DNA of 64,000 nucleotides from the NCBI GenBank assembly GCA_029204225.1, contig CM055101.1, forward strand, positions 207,665 through 271,664. The letters are read 5' to 3'. The DNA is from Diphasiastrum complanatum (lineage: Eukaryota > Streptophyta > Lycopodiopsida > Lycopodiales > Lycopodiaceae). The number at the start of each line of letters is the position of its first letter. Position 1 is the first letter of the stretch. The notes under the pieces were generated by a model. That model was not told the DNA's origin, ran no database searches, and saw only the letters and a list, made by a program, of their open reading frames with translations. This document shows positions 32,890 through 44,461 of the stretch, in pieces. The position numbers were made by a program, and so were the translations under genes.

Positions 32890-33720
32890 CGTGGACCACG
32901 ACCAACTTCATGAAAAACTTCTTGTATACCAGTATTAACAACAACTTCTTCATAGTCCGAATCATTTGAAAATAGACCTTTTGGTTGACTAATAGAAGAC
33001 AACAGAGATTGCAGATTTGGAATCATGTCCACCGGAGATGGTCCCATGGAAGACAAGCTCAAGCACCATCTTTGCTTAACTCAGCTATGGTTTCTCACCT
33101 CACTATAAAAGGATCACAAAAATCCATATGAGTCAACCAAAGATATGACATGTCGTCGCTTGGTAACGCATGCTTGGCCTAGTAGCCCACTGGTGTAAGC
33201 ATCAACAACCACTTCAGAGTCTCCTACAAGTTCATACGAATTGTGAGATATCTATATGGCATATCACAGTTGGTTCATAACAACAAGTAGTATACAAATA
33301 ATGTCTGAGAAAAAAACAAACGAGAAGTTAAAACTTACTTGTTAACCATGTAATCAGCCTCTCATAAACCAGAGTGATTTCGAATTGGCATAAAGTGGAC
33401 CTCCCACCATGCCAACAAATTCAAATTTTGGTTTTTCCATTAAGAAACGATGTCGCAACATTTTTTATACATTTTTTGAACCGTCCTCGTCATCATCAAT
33501 GGATGCATGGCCTACAAAAATTATCGAAATCACAAATCAAAACCCTTTTGATGCAATTCTTGAAAGGGAAATACCGTCTTAGTAGTAGTTGAAACGAAAC
33601 ACGTCACCATAAAATCTTGGCTTGTTTCCAAAACATCACAAGCCATATAATTCAAATATGTATATGTACCAATTTCAACGTGAATATTTAATGAAAAAGA
33701 GTTTAATGCTTGCAAACAGG
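32890..33720 (-). pseudogene. 3' part of the ParB-like gene, decayed
   Basis: In minus-strand order: ALNSFSLNIHVEIGTYTYLNYMACDVLETSQDF with VTCFVSTTTKTVF (33715-33560); then, after a gap, ELVGDSEVVVDAYTSGLLGQACVTKRRHV (about 33225-33140); then an acidic C-terminal stretch (PNLQSLLSSISQPKGLFSND...) ending in a stop near 32890. No domain was recognised. These stretches follow the ParB-like exons on the same strand and have similar composition. I infer that they belong to one multi-exon gene with several stops. Confidence 0.35.
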
Positions 33721-33869
33721 CATACCAACATTGCGTTGTATGGATGAACCCACCAGCTAAAATCTTTCCATTGTAGTTGATTCAACATCTGTATGAAAAA
33801 TTTTCAAAAAAAATTCATGTGGCCAACAGTCATTCAAATCATGCGATACATCAACAACTTATTTTCTTT

Positions 33870-35600
33870 TTGATATCTCCAATACGTCCATATTCCAAAC
33901 ACTGAAATCTATTGCTCGTGTACGATATCACCCATGGCTCCAAATGATTACTCGCTACCTTATGTTCGATCAAATCATATTTTGATTTCAAATATGAGTG
34001 AACAAATCCAGGCAGGTCAGTTTTTTTAACAGCCCTTTTGGAGGCTGCCTCACACCAAGATGGAGAACCCTACACATATCATCAATAAAGTTATTGGAGA
34101 TTTGATATCTCTTGAATGCATCTAATTGTGATAAACTAACTCCATATTGTGTTTCCCATGTTTCATCTATTTTTTGTTAGATCACAATATTCTTTTAAAG
34201 ACGTAACATTATCAAAAAAATCAAAGGAGTAATTTTTGTCGAACACAATGGTCCCATTCAGCAACTTATTAAAAATAATTTCAATCCCAGTCTTGAATAA
34301 CCCTTACAAAGGGTGCACAAAATATGGAGTTATTGATTTCAAATCATTCTTTGTGTTGGGCTTTAGTTCACCTTTTAATTCAGCAAAGAACCATCCACCC
34401 ACTTTCTCAATTTCATCCAATTTTTTTCATACATTATCAGAAGAAAACAACACACAATAAGATTCCTTTGGCTCTTTCCGTCACATCATGTCTTCCAACA
34501 TTGATTTGTAAGCCTAAAATACAAATAATTATTTGCAATTAGATCGATCACAGATGTGCATAAAGCTAAACAACAGTAAATATAACAACACGATAAGCTT
34601 AAACTGAGCCTCTATATAAAAACATGCACCTTCCACTTTTCGCATGTTCGCCCACCTCCAATCGATCGTTCGGGGTGTTTCCAAAATTCTCACTGCATTC
34701 GAGTTTGATGGAGTAATTCAGGAAAAGAACTTTTCCGCTTGTATTCATCATTCAGCTCCTTTAATGCCCTGGATATCTGAATGCATTCCACAGGAGTCAC
34801 CTTATGACTCGGAATGCGCGCACTATGTTTGTAGTATTGTTGTTGCAAACTTCCACAATCTGGAAACTTTTGTGCATCCAAAACTCTCAACAAATTTTTT
34901 GTCGCTTGTATTGTATGTTGTCCATCCACAACATAAAATTTTATCTCTACTGCCTTGTCCTTTAAAATTTTCCTGTCAAACACCTCAACAAACTCCCTAG
35001 TTTTTGAATAAAATGGGATCACATCTACTGGGGCAACTTCACCCCAATAGTGTTAAACAACAATCTCTGCAACACATCACAATAATCTCTATTGAAGGGC
35101 CTACAGTTATATTGCGTTGGGAGAAGCTCACACTTGGTTACATCAATCTGAATCTCATTTTGTATACCCAGAGGATACAACTTCTTAAAGGCATCCAATC
35201 TCATATTTGTTTTTGCAAGTGCATCTTCATTGCATGATTTTGAGGCCTTTGATTTTTTTGAGACAACTTCAATCAAAACATCCTTCTTTTCTTTGACACC
35301 CTTTTTCCTGCTCTTTTGCTCTTTTTGTGAAGGTGGTTGAAAACTCCTAAGTGGAATTGCGTCCACTGTTGTAACCACTAAAGTCATATTTGTAGGTGAT
35401 TCATGGTGATTATGTCTCTCCGTAGCACTTCTCCCTTCCACTTCTTTACTTCATTGTCTGGACTTTTTTTTTGGAACATTTCTTTCCGACCCAAGAAAGC
35501 TAGGATAATTTTGAATTTTGCTTTTGGCCTTTCGAAAGCCTTCAAGTATCTCCTTGTGTAATATATTATATATTTCATTGTCACACAATAGCCAATGCAA
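33870..35600 (-). pseudogene. ParB-like (DGQHT motif) multi-exon gene, unknown function
   Basis: Exon A (about 35600-34630) encodes a basic Lys/Ser-rich N-terminus, then IDVTKCELLPTQYNCRPFN, and after a one-base frameshift in a GGGG run near 35045 APVDVIPFYSKT, followed by EIKFYVVDGQHTIQATKNLL. The order 'P.Q...R.f......L', 'P..ViP', 'y.VvDGqH...A' is that of ParB / sulfiredoxin-fold N-terminal domains, which bind DNA or nucleotides. The Arg usual after DGxH is Thr here. The exon ends CEKWK at 34630 (donor GTGCAT). An in-phase exon B starts at 34513 (AYKSMLEDMM) and reaches about 34100. A third block (SPSWCEAASKRAVKKTDLPGF) runs to 33870. Stops such as TGA after MQ and MM fit CGA decay. I recognise no named family. 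Confidence 0.5.
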
Positions 35601-35980
35601 TCCGTAGCAAGAGTTTAGATTTTTCTAAACACTTGCTACCATCAGCGCGACATCATAATCAACGATACTAGCATAGATCTCAAAATATTTCTCATTCTTT
35701 TAGTAAATATTTTCAAAAATGCAGACCCACAATCATCAAATTCCTCTTGAATATCCACCACACATCCACAACTCGTAGTGTTTCCTGTATCAATCCAAAG
35801 CGCAAAGAAAAATATATCTAATTTAGAACCATTCTCAAAAAGCTCAAAGTACCACTTATACTTATTGTCAAACGAAATTTTCGATGTCACTCATACTTAT
35901 TGTCAATCTTTACTAAATTCTCGATGTCACTCATAAGGGGAACAATTATTCCTACAAATGATCCATCACTGTAAAAATAG
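35601..35980 (-). pseudogene. Upstream exon of the ParB-like gene (tentative)
   Basis: A minus-strand frame 35890-35642 reads KYKWYFELFENGSKLDIFFFALWIDTGNT. It overlaps other short frames and ends with two stops. Its position upstream of the ParB-like exon and its non-random composition suggest a decayed 5' exon, but frames could not be joined with confidence. The first palindrome-array sequence begins within about 100 bp. Confidence 0.3.
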
Positions 35981-37340
35981 TAGTGTTAGAACTTCTGAAA
36001 ATATGAAACAAATAAACTTCAACATTTTTACTTACCAATAAACAATTTATAACTAGAGCATTGCTCAACTTTCATGTCAATGTTGGAACACAATTGGAAA
36101 ATTTTGTGCTACATTGAACATCAACAACATAATTTGTTGGCTAACTCGAGCAGTGCTCGAGTTAGAGGTAGAAACAGATTGCCCACCATGTCAAAGTCGG
36201 ACACTCCTAGAAAGGAAGACAAGATTGACCCCCTCTTCTGCTCTGAAAATATGAAACCAATAAAGTTCAGTATTTTTATTTACCGATAAATAGTTTCTAG
36301 CTCGAGCATTGCTCGAGTTACATGTCAAACATGGAACAAATTTGACAGATGGACAAATTTTGTGCTACATTGAACATCAACAACATAATATGTTGGCTAT
36401 CTCGAGCCGTGCTCGAGTTAGAGGGGAAAGCTTATTGAATCCACTTTCATAAAAGTGCAAATCTGTAGATTTTCCATAGTGGTGAGTTGCAAAAAAAAAT
36501 TCGGAAAAATTGCCTAACTCAAGTAGTGCTCGAGTTAGAAGTAGAAGCTAGTTTCTGACCATTTCAAAGTCGGATCAAAATTGGTGCCTGGACAAATCTT
36601 GTGACACATTCAATATCAATAACATACTTTGGGCTAACTCGAGCAGTGCTAGAACATCATTGTCAAAGTAAGACTATTAGAACTTTTGTTATAGCTTCTC
36701 AAAATACAAAACCAATAAACTTCAACATTTTTACTTACCAATAAACAGTTTATAACTTGAGCATCGCTCAAGTTACATGTCAAAGATGGAACACAATTGT
36801 TGGATGGAGAAATTTGTGCTACATTGAACATCAACAACATAATCTCTTGGCTAACTTGAGCAGTGCTCACTGGTTAGAGGTAGAAGGTGATTGCATATAC
36901 TTTGATAAAAGTGCAAAAAAGTAATTTTACCATATTAGTGAATTCAGAAAAAAAAACTTCCTAAATTGGTGTCTTAACTCAAGCAGTGCTCGAGTTAGAA
37001 GTAGAAGCTGGTTGCCCACCATGTCAAAGTCAAACACTCTTGGAAAGAAAGACAAGATTGACCCTCTCTTCCGCTCTCAAAATACAAAACCAATAAAGTT
37101 TAGCATCTTTACTTATCAATTAACAGTTTCTAAGTCGAGCATTGCTCGAGTTACATGTCAAAGTTGGAATTTCAAATCAAGACAGGAACCCATGAATTTG
37201 TATCATTATAAAACTCTTGCAGCTTGAGTTAGTGCTCAAGTTCTAAAATGACTAGACTGTAGTACAAGCGTTCATATAGAGAGGGCAGAAGAAATGGCTA
37301 GAACTCGAGCACTGCTTGAGTAGGCTGGATTTAATTTTTT
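35980..37340. repeat. Palindrome array A (ACTCGAGCAGTGCTCGAGT type)
   Basis: About 11 copies of the palindrome or its decayed forms occur here (for example 36141-36165 perfect, then near 36310, 36408, 36525, 36642, 36765, 36860, 36987, 37142, 37230 and 37312). They sit in longer repeats that share GTGCTACATTGAACATCAAC (near 36108, 36369, 36823) and ACATGTCAAA...TGGAACA. A block with CCACCATGTCAAAGTC recurs about 830 bp apart (36183 and 37017). The array begins right at the 5' edge of the ParB-like gene. Confidence 0.85.
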
Positions 37341-37344
37341 TTAA

Positions 37345-38820
37345 GACTATAGTAAAGGTGTCCAAAAAAAAAGTATGCAATTTTTCCCCCAACTCTAGCA
37401 CTCTAGCACTCTATGTTCTAACGACAACTCATTGACATGATAAAGAAATCATTCATTTGATTTTCTCATGAGTCATGACCATTAGTATTTTTGACTTTGT
37501 GTATTTCAAACCTAGTATTTTTGGGACTACATTAGGTACTCTCATTGATTAGGGTTTAAAAGATATTTTTGTTTTTTAAGGAAACATAAAAAATAATTTA
37601 ATAACACAACAATCTTTGTTCAAAGTCCAAAAATTCAAGACTAGAGCAAATTTGATCACACAAAGAGTTGTTCATTTAAAGGCTAGTAGTTTGGTAATGG
37701 AACAACATCCTATTAGTAAATACAAGGAGTCTATACACCACATTAGATTAGAGCAAAAATACAAAATTGGCTATGGCTACAATATGTCAAGTATCACCAA
37801 AAACGTTCAAGACAAACATTTTAAACAAATTGTTTAATATATTTGAGGACATTAGTCATCAGATATGTTACTAGTAATACATGAGACTTTATATATTGTC
37901 TCATAACACACACATGACTTCATAATTAATATGTGAAATATAGAAGAGCTCAAACATATGTGAGACATTTTCAAATAAATATCAAAGGAAACTAGAATCA
38001 TAGATATCAATGCTCACATATATATTCCCAAATGCATTTTTGTGTTTCCAAAACAAAATTGCATTGCAAAAGCTATAAAAACACATGGCAAAATTATGTC
38101 TTATTTATGTTTTAATTAAGAAACGACTGGGTATAAGACTTCTATGCCAAGCTCTCACCTTGACTAAATTTGAATTTCGGTTCTCCCAATTTTAGACTAC
38201 TAGAGACTAGAAACTAGTGACTTGCAAATTGTTTGAAACATGGCATTTGGAAGAGCTTAGATTAGACTAGAGATTAGCAATCTAGAGAGTAGAGATTAGT
38301 AATCTAGTTGAATTTCCCTCCAGTTTTTCACTAGCAGAGATTTGAGAATACGATTAGAGATTACGCTGCTCAGACAAGATTAGCAATAACAAATTATACA
38401 AGAACAACAAAAGCAACAAAATCATACACGCACACAATCAGAGATTACGCTTCTAAGTCAGCATTAGCATTTACAATTCATTGGGAAAAAATGAAGCGAC
38501 AAGTTCATATAGTTCATGCAGGTACAACGAAAGAGACAAGATCATACAAGTACAATAGTAGTGGCAATAGTAAGGTAGGCACATTTCCAAAAACTCCATA
38601 CTCATGCAAGCATTATCAAAATCGCGATTCACTCGGAATGTGTCTAAATGATCTCTTAGAAAACCTCTACCCCTTTGAATATTAGCACGTTGCTATACTG
38701 TATTCCTTGAAAACAATGTAGTCATAAATTAAATGTTTCACGAGTACATATCCAAGGCGTTGAGGAATATCGCCTTGCTAGAGTTCACAATGCTAGAGAA
38801 ATATCTGCAATATTCTGAAA
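37345..38820. other. AT-rich spacer between palindrome arrays; short AGATTA repeats
   Basis: No gene is supported. Around 38195-38450 there are several related short repeats such as GAGATTAGCAATCTAG, GAGATTAGTAATCTAG and GAGATTACGCT. The rest is unique-looking AT-rich DNA. Confidence 0.4.
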
Positions 38821-38823
38821 ACT

Positions 38824-39465
<642 letters not shown>

Positions 39466-39469
39466 TGCA

Positions 39470-41955
39470 TAACTCGAGTAGTGCTTGAGTTAGATATGTC
39501 ATGATTCCTTTGTCAGGCTTCCTATAATTGCCAAGAGTGTATAATCTAGACAAAATTGGTGTCTAACTTGAAAAAGAAAGATGTATGCCATGATGCCATT
39601 GTACAGACATATCATATGCTGTTACTTTTTGAGTTGTATAAACCATATTTGAAGTTGTAGACATATGATATTGGAGGGTATAGTCTGGACAAAATTTAGT
39701 GTCCAACTCGAGCAATGCTCGAGTTAGAGGTATTCTCTGAAGCCTTTGTAGACATATAATGTTAGATTGCATTTTTACTTGTGTAGACCAAATTCCAAAT
39801 TGTGGAACTCGAGCAGTGCTCGAGTTAGGTATGCCATGATTCCTTTGTCAGGCTTGCTATAGTTGCCAGAAGTGTATAATCTAGACAAAATTTGGTGTCT
39901 AACTTAAGCAGTGTTCGAGGCAGATGTATGCCATGATTAAATTGTACAAACATATCATATGTTATTGCTTTTTGAGTTGTATAAAGTAGATTTCAAGTTG
40001 TCTAACTCGAGAAGTGCTCGAGTTAGAGTTATGATCTGAAGCCCTTTGTAGACATATGATAATATTGCCAATTGCTTTTCTAGTTGTACAAACAAGATAT
40101 GAATCCTTTGTCAGGAGGGTATAATCTGGACAAAGTTTGGCGTCCAACTCGAGCAGTGCTCGAGTTAGAGGTATTCTCTGAAGCCTTTGTAGACATATGA
40201 TGTTGGATTGCATTTTTAGTTGTGTAGACCAGATTTCAAATTGTGGAACTCGATCAGTGCTCGAGTTAGGTATGCCATGATACCTTTGTCAGGCTTGCTA
40301 TAATTGCCAGGAGTGTATAAGCTAGACAAAGTTCGAGGCAGATGTATGCCATGATTCCATTGTAGAGACATATTATTAGCAATTGCTTTTTGAGTTGTAT
40401 AAAGTAGATTTCAAATTTTCAAACTCGAGTACTGCTCGGATTAGAGATTTGCTCTAAAGCCTTTTGTAGACATATCATGTTTGACTATTTTTCAGTTCTA
40501 CATGTATTATATGAATCCTTTGTCAGGAGGGTATAATCTGGACAAAAGTTGTTGTCCAACTCGAGCAATGCTTCAGTTGGAGATATTCTCTGAAGCCTTT
40601 GTAGACATATAATGTTGGATTGCATTTTTAGTTGTGTAAACCAGATTCCAAATTGTGGAAGTCGAGCAATGCTCGAGTTAGGTTTGCCATGATTCCTTTG
40701 TCAAGCTTGCTATAATTGGTAGGAGTGTGTAATCTAGACAAAGTTGGGGTCTAGCTTGAGTAGTGCTCGAGTTAGATGTATGCCATGATTCCATTGTACA
40801 GACATCTCATATGCTATTGCTTTTTGAGTTCTATAAAGCAGATTTCAAATTGTCTAACTCGAGTAGTGCTCGAGTTAGAGCTGTGCTGTGAAGCCTTTTG
40901 TAGACATATGATATTTGATTGTCTTTTAGTTGTACAAGTATTAATACTTTATCAGGAGTGTATAATGCTGACAAAATTTGGTGTCCAACTCGAGCAGTGC
41001 TCGAGTTGGAGCTATGCTCTGAAGCTTGTGTAGACATATGATGTTGGATTGCATTTTTTAGTTGTGTAGACTAGATTCCAAATTGTGGAACTCGAGCAGT
41101 GCTCGAGTTAGGTATGCAAACTAACATAATGGTAATGATCAATTCATAACAGAAGTTTGACCATGGTTCCTTTGTCAGGCTTGCTATAATTGCCAAGAGT
41201 GTATAATCTGGACAAAATTTTGGTGTCCAACTCGAACAGTGCTCGAGTTAGATGTATTTTCTGAAGCTTTGTAGACATATGATGTTGGATTACATTTTTA
41301 GCAAAAAAAATGGAAGTCGAGTAGTGCTTGAATTAGATATGCTATGATTCTTTTGCCAGGCTTGCTATAATTGGCAGGATTGTATAATCTGGACAAAGTT
41401 GGTGTCTAACTTGAGCAGTGCTTGACTTAGATGTATGCCATGATTCCATTGTACAGACATATCATATGCTATTTGTTTTGTAGTTGTACAAAGCAGATTT
41501 CAATTTGTCTAACTCGAGCAGTTCTCAAATTAGAGCTATGCTCTAAAGCCTTTTGTAGACATATAATATTTGACTATTTTGTAGTGTACAAGTATTATAT
41601 GAATCCTTTGTCAGGAGGGTATAATCTGGACAAAATTTGGTGTCCAACTTGAGCAGTGCTCGAGTTAGAGGTATGCTCTGAAGGCTTTGTAGACATATGT
41701 TGTAAGTTTGCTTTTTTAGTTGTATAGACCAGATTCCAAATTGTCGGACTCGAGCAGTGCTATATTTGGTAGGAGTGTGTAATCTGGATAGAGTTGCTGT
41801 CTAATTTGAGCAGTGCTTGAGTTAGATGTATGCCATGATTCCATTGTACAGACATCTCATATGTTGTTGCTTTTTGAGTTCTATAAAGCAGATTTCAAAT
41901 TGTCTAACTCGAGCAGTGCTTGAGTTAGAGCTATGCTCTGAAGCCTTTTGTAGAT
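39470..41955. repeat. Palindrome array B: about 440-bp higher-order repeat
   Basis: About 22 palindromes alternate among four kinds of flank. They are preceded by GTCCA, GTGGA, GTCTA (followed by GATGTATGCC) and GTCTA (followed by GAGCTATG). Centres near 39715, 39816, 39910, 40014, 40156 and 40254 give spacings of about 100, 95, 105 and 140 bp, a four-part cycle of about 440 bp that repeats roughly five times. Shared flanks include GAATCCTTTGTCAGGAGGGT, GTAGACATATGATGTTGGATT and ATAATCTGGACAAA. Later cycles (after 41225) are irregular, with deletions. Confidence 0.9.
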
Positions 41956-42250
41956 TTGACTGGGTTATGCCTAAGGGTTTTTATGATCCCAAAATCTATT
42001 GTCGTTGCAACAGAATAGTAGTGTTTCTCAACGGATGTTGTTGCTACTATTTCCTTCTTGGTTGACCACCCTATTGTCGTCTGATTTCTGAGCCTGGGAG
42101 TGTGCCTCGCCCCCTTTGGTGCCCTTTCTGGCACCCCGCCATACCTACTTTGGAGAGAAGACTTTATCTCTATACATGGCTCGGCCCGTGGTTTACCAAC
42201 CAAAGAGTTCCCTTCAGAGTGCTTCCATAATGTCTAGTGCAGTGTAACAT
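41956..42250. other. GC-richer unique island interrupting the palindrome arrays
   Basis: The sequence from about 41956 (TGGGTTATGCCTAAGGG) to about 42240 shows no similarity to the arrays on either side. It is richer in G+C, with C-rich stretches such as GCCTCGCCCCCTTTGGTGCC. The minus strand is open for 90 codons (42203-41931), but no domain was recognised. Origin unknown. Organellar or other inserted DNA is possible but unproven. Confidence 0.5.
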
Positions 42251-42439
42251 CGATATGCTAGCTATTGTCCATAACATATTGAAGTAGAATATACTGGCTA
42301 TTGTTGGACCTTAACTAGAACTTGGCTTGTAGTGAGCTATGAATGATATGTAGTGTATAAACAAGTTACTTAGTATATACCCAAAAATATTTGTTCAATG
42401 CCTCCAAGATATGAATTCAGTAAAAGTGTTCACATAGAG

Positions 42440-43620
42440 TGACATAAAAAATTGTTCCAACTTGAGTAGTACTGGAGTTGGCTATTACATTGCTATGCTT
42501 TAGTGATCTGCTCAAGTAACACTCATCAACAACACTATCTTAAAATTCAAATGATACAATCAAACCACATAGACAAGCCAAAAAAAGTTGTCCCAACTCG
42601 CGCAGTGCTCGAGTGGGCTAGTTCATGCATATAGTTGGCCTACAATAAAACTCCTCAACAATACTATCTTATAATTTTAATGATAGAACCAAATCACATA
42701 GAGTCAAAGGCAAAAAAGTTGTTCCAATGCTCGAATTGGCTAGTTCATTTTTATAGTTGGTCTTCAAAGAATATTGTTCCAACTTGAGTAGTGCTCGAGT
42801 TTGCTAGATAATTTTTTATTCTAATTTTATGTGTCTTCCCATAGAAAAGGTAGATGAAATTGTTCCACAACCTCGAGCAGTGCTCGAGTTGAACAGATTA
42901 TTTTTATAGTTGGCCATCAAACTTGAGAGTGATAGTTGTAAAAAATAATTACGTATCAAAAACTGCCCACATGTAGAAGGTACAAAAAATTGTTCCAACT
43001 AGAGCACTTGTCTAGTTGGCTGGTTCATTTTTTACCATGGCCTTTAAAACTCACTCGAGTTGGTAGGATCATTTGAACAATGGTCTTCAAACCTCATTTT
43101 CTTTACATGTGTCTTGGTTACATGAAGATTGAGATAGGATATAGAAAAGGTATATGTCATGTCACAGATAGGGACATTGTTCAAAGTTTGCATGACAAAT
43201 AAGGTATCAAAAATAGTTCCAACTCGAGCACTGGTCGAGGTGCCTAGATAACTTTTCAATGGCTATTACAATTCTCTGACAATATATCTTGAAATGTAAG
43301 AATATCAAAAGAAATGTTTTAACTTGAGCAGTGCTTGAGTTGGCTGGATGCTTTTTACACTGGCCTTCAATTCTCATTTTTTTGCATACATCTTTACCTG
43401 TTGTAGACATAAAGTTGTTCGCATATAGAAGGCATAAGAATTTGTTCCAACTCGCGTAGTGCTTGGCTATGAATTTGATCAGATGGAATTTAAGTCAGAA
43501 CCATGCTTCAACTCGAGCATTCCTCAAGCTGGGATCTAAGCATTTTGACTAATGTTGTCTTAGTATTCTACAACCCAATCACTACTACAACTCAAGCGCT
43601 GCTCGAGATCGAGTATGCTT
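42440..43620. repeat. Palindrome array C, diverged
   Basis: About ten decayed palindromes (near 42467, 42605, 42792, 42877, 43000, 43226, 43329, 43450, 43518, 43600) mostly share the flanks TTGTTCCAACT on the left and TTGGCTAG on the right, unlike arrays A and B. The spacing is irregular, 70-225 bp. The copy at 42866-42890 keeps both arms intact (CTCGAGCAGTGCTCGAG). Confidence 0.85.
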
Positions 43621-44460
43621 ATTGATGAACATTCTATTGTCGTGTTAGGCAATCTTAATCCTTCACCCATGGCAAATTTGTGCCCTCAAATAGTAGGTCT
43701 ACTACACATATTTTAACAAAGACAACATACATCCAACACAATATTGGACAAGTTAATCAAATTTCAAAGCAACTTGCAATTTCCAAATTGGATGCTAATC
43801 TTTGTTGTTGAAACAAAACAACTTGAGTCAAGTTTCAATAATAGCAACTCCATGCTTGCAACTCACATATAATTGGGAAATGTAGGTACATCATGCAAAT
43901 TGAAAATTTTAAGCTCTCAGTAATTGTCTGCACAACATTCTCTATCTATCTGATCTCTAATATGCCTAATGTCATATAAGTATGTGTGTGTGTGTGTGTT
44001 CATCAAACATTGAATTAGAAAATAATGTGGTTTAGGAAGCTCCATCCATTGATACTTATCCTTGTGCACCACAATACACCTTCTATACCACAAATGCCTC
44101 TGTGCCAAGATATAATCTACTCGTTAGTTCACTTTAAGCCACTTGATGCTTCACTTGATATGTGTACCAGTTTTCTTACTCCACCCTCTACACTACAACA
44201 TTCCACTCTTTCCTACACAAAGTTGACAATCCCGTGCGGCCAAATAGTTGTTGCATAGGCCATGTCGTTCTTTAGTTCTACGATACCATTCTTGAGACAA
44301 TAGTGAGTACTAGTGAGCAGACTGGCTTATACTTGACAATTACATGTTGTGGGCTAGGTTTTATAATAAATGTGTTGTTGATGTTGTGATTTAATGAGTG
44401 TTAGTTTTGTCAAACTTACTTGTTCATGCATGCGCATTTGCTAATGTTCTTTTTCAACTA
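43621..44460. other. No gene; upstream region of the DKMD-family gene
   Basis: AT-rich intergenic sequence leading to the acceptor site at 44461 (TTTTTCAACTAG). A (TG)n run lies at 43982-44000. The true 5' exon of the downstream gene may be here but was not identified. Confidence 0.35.
43982..44000. repeat. (TG)n microsatellite, 19 bp
   Basis: Short perfect TG run in the region upstream of the DKMD-family gene. Confidence 0.9.
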
Positions 44461-44461
44461 G

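Noticed and set aside
34644-35000. Plus-strand 118-codon frame
   Set aside because: Antisense to the ParB-like exon, whose minus-strand frame has splice sites and recognisable motif order.
44025-44258. 77-codon plus-strand frame upstream of the DKMD gene
   Set aside because: No splice link to the downstream exon and no recognisable composition; could be chance.
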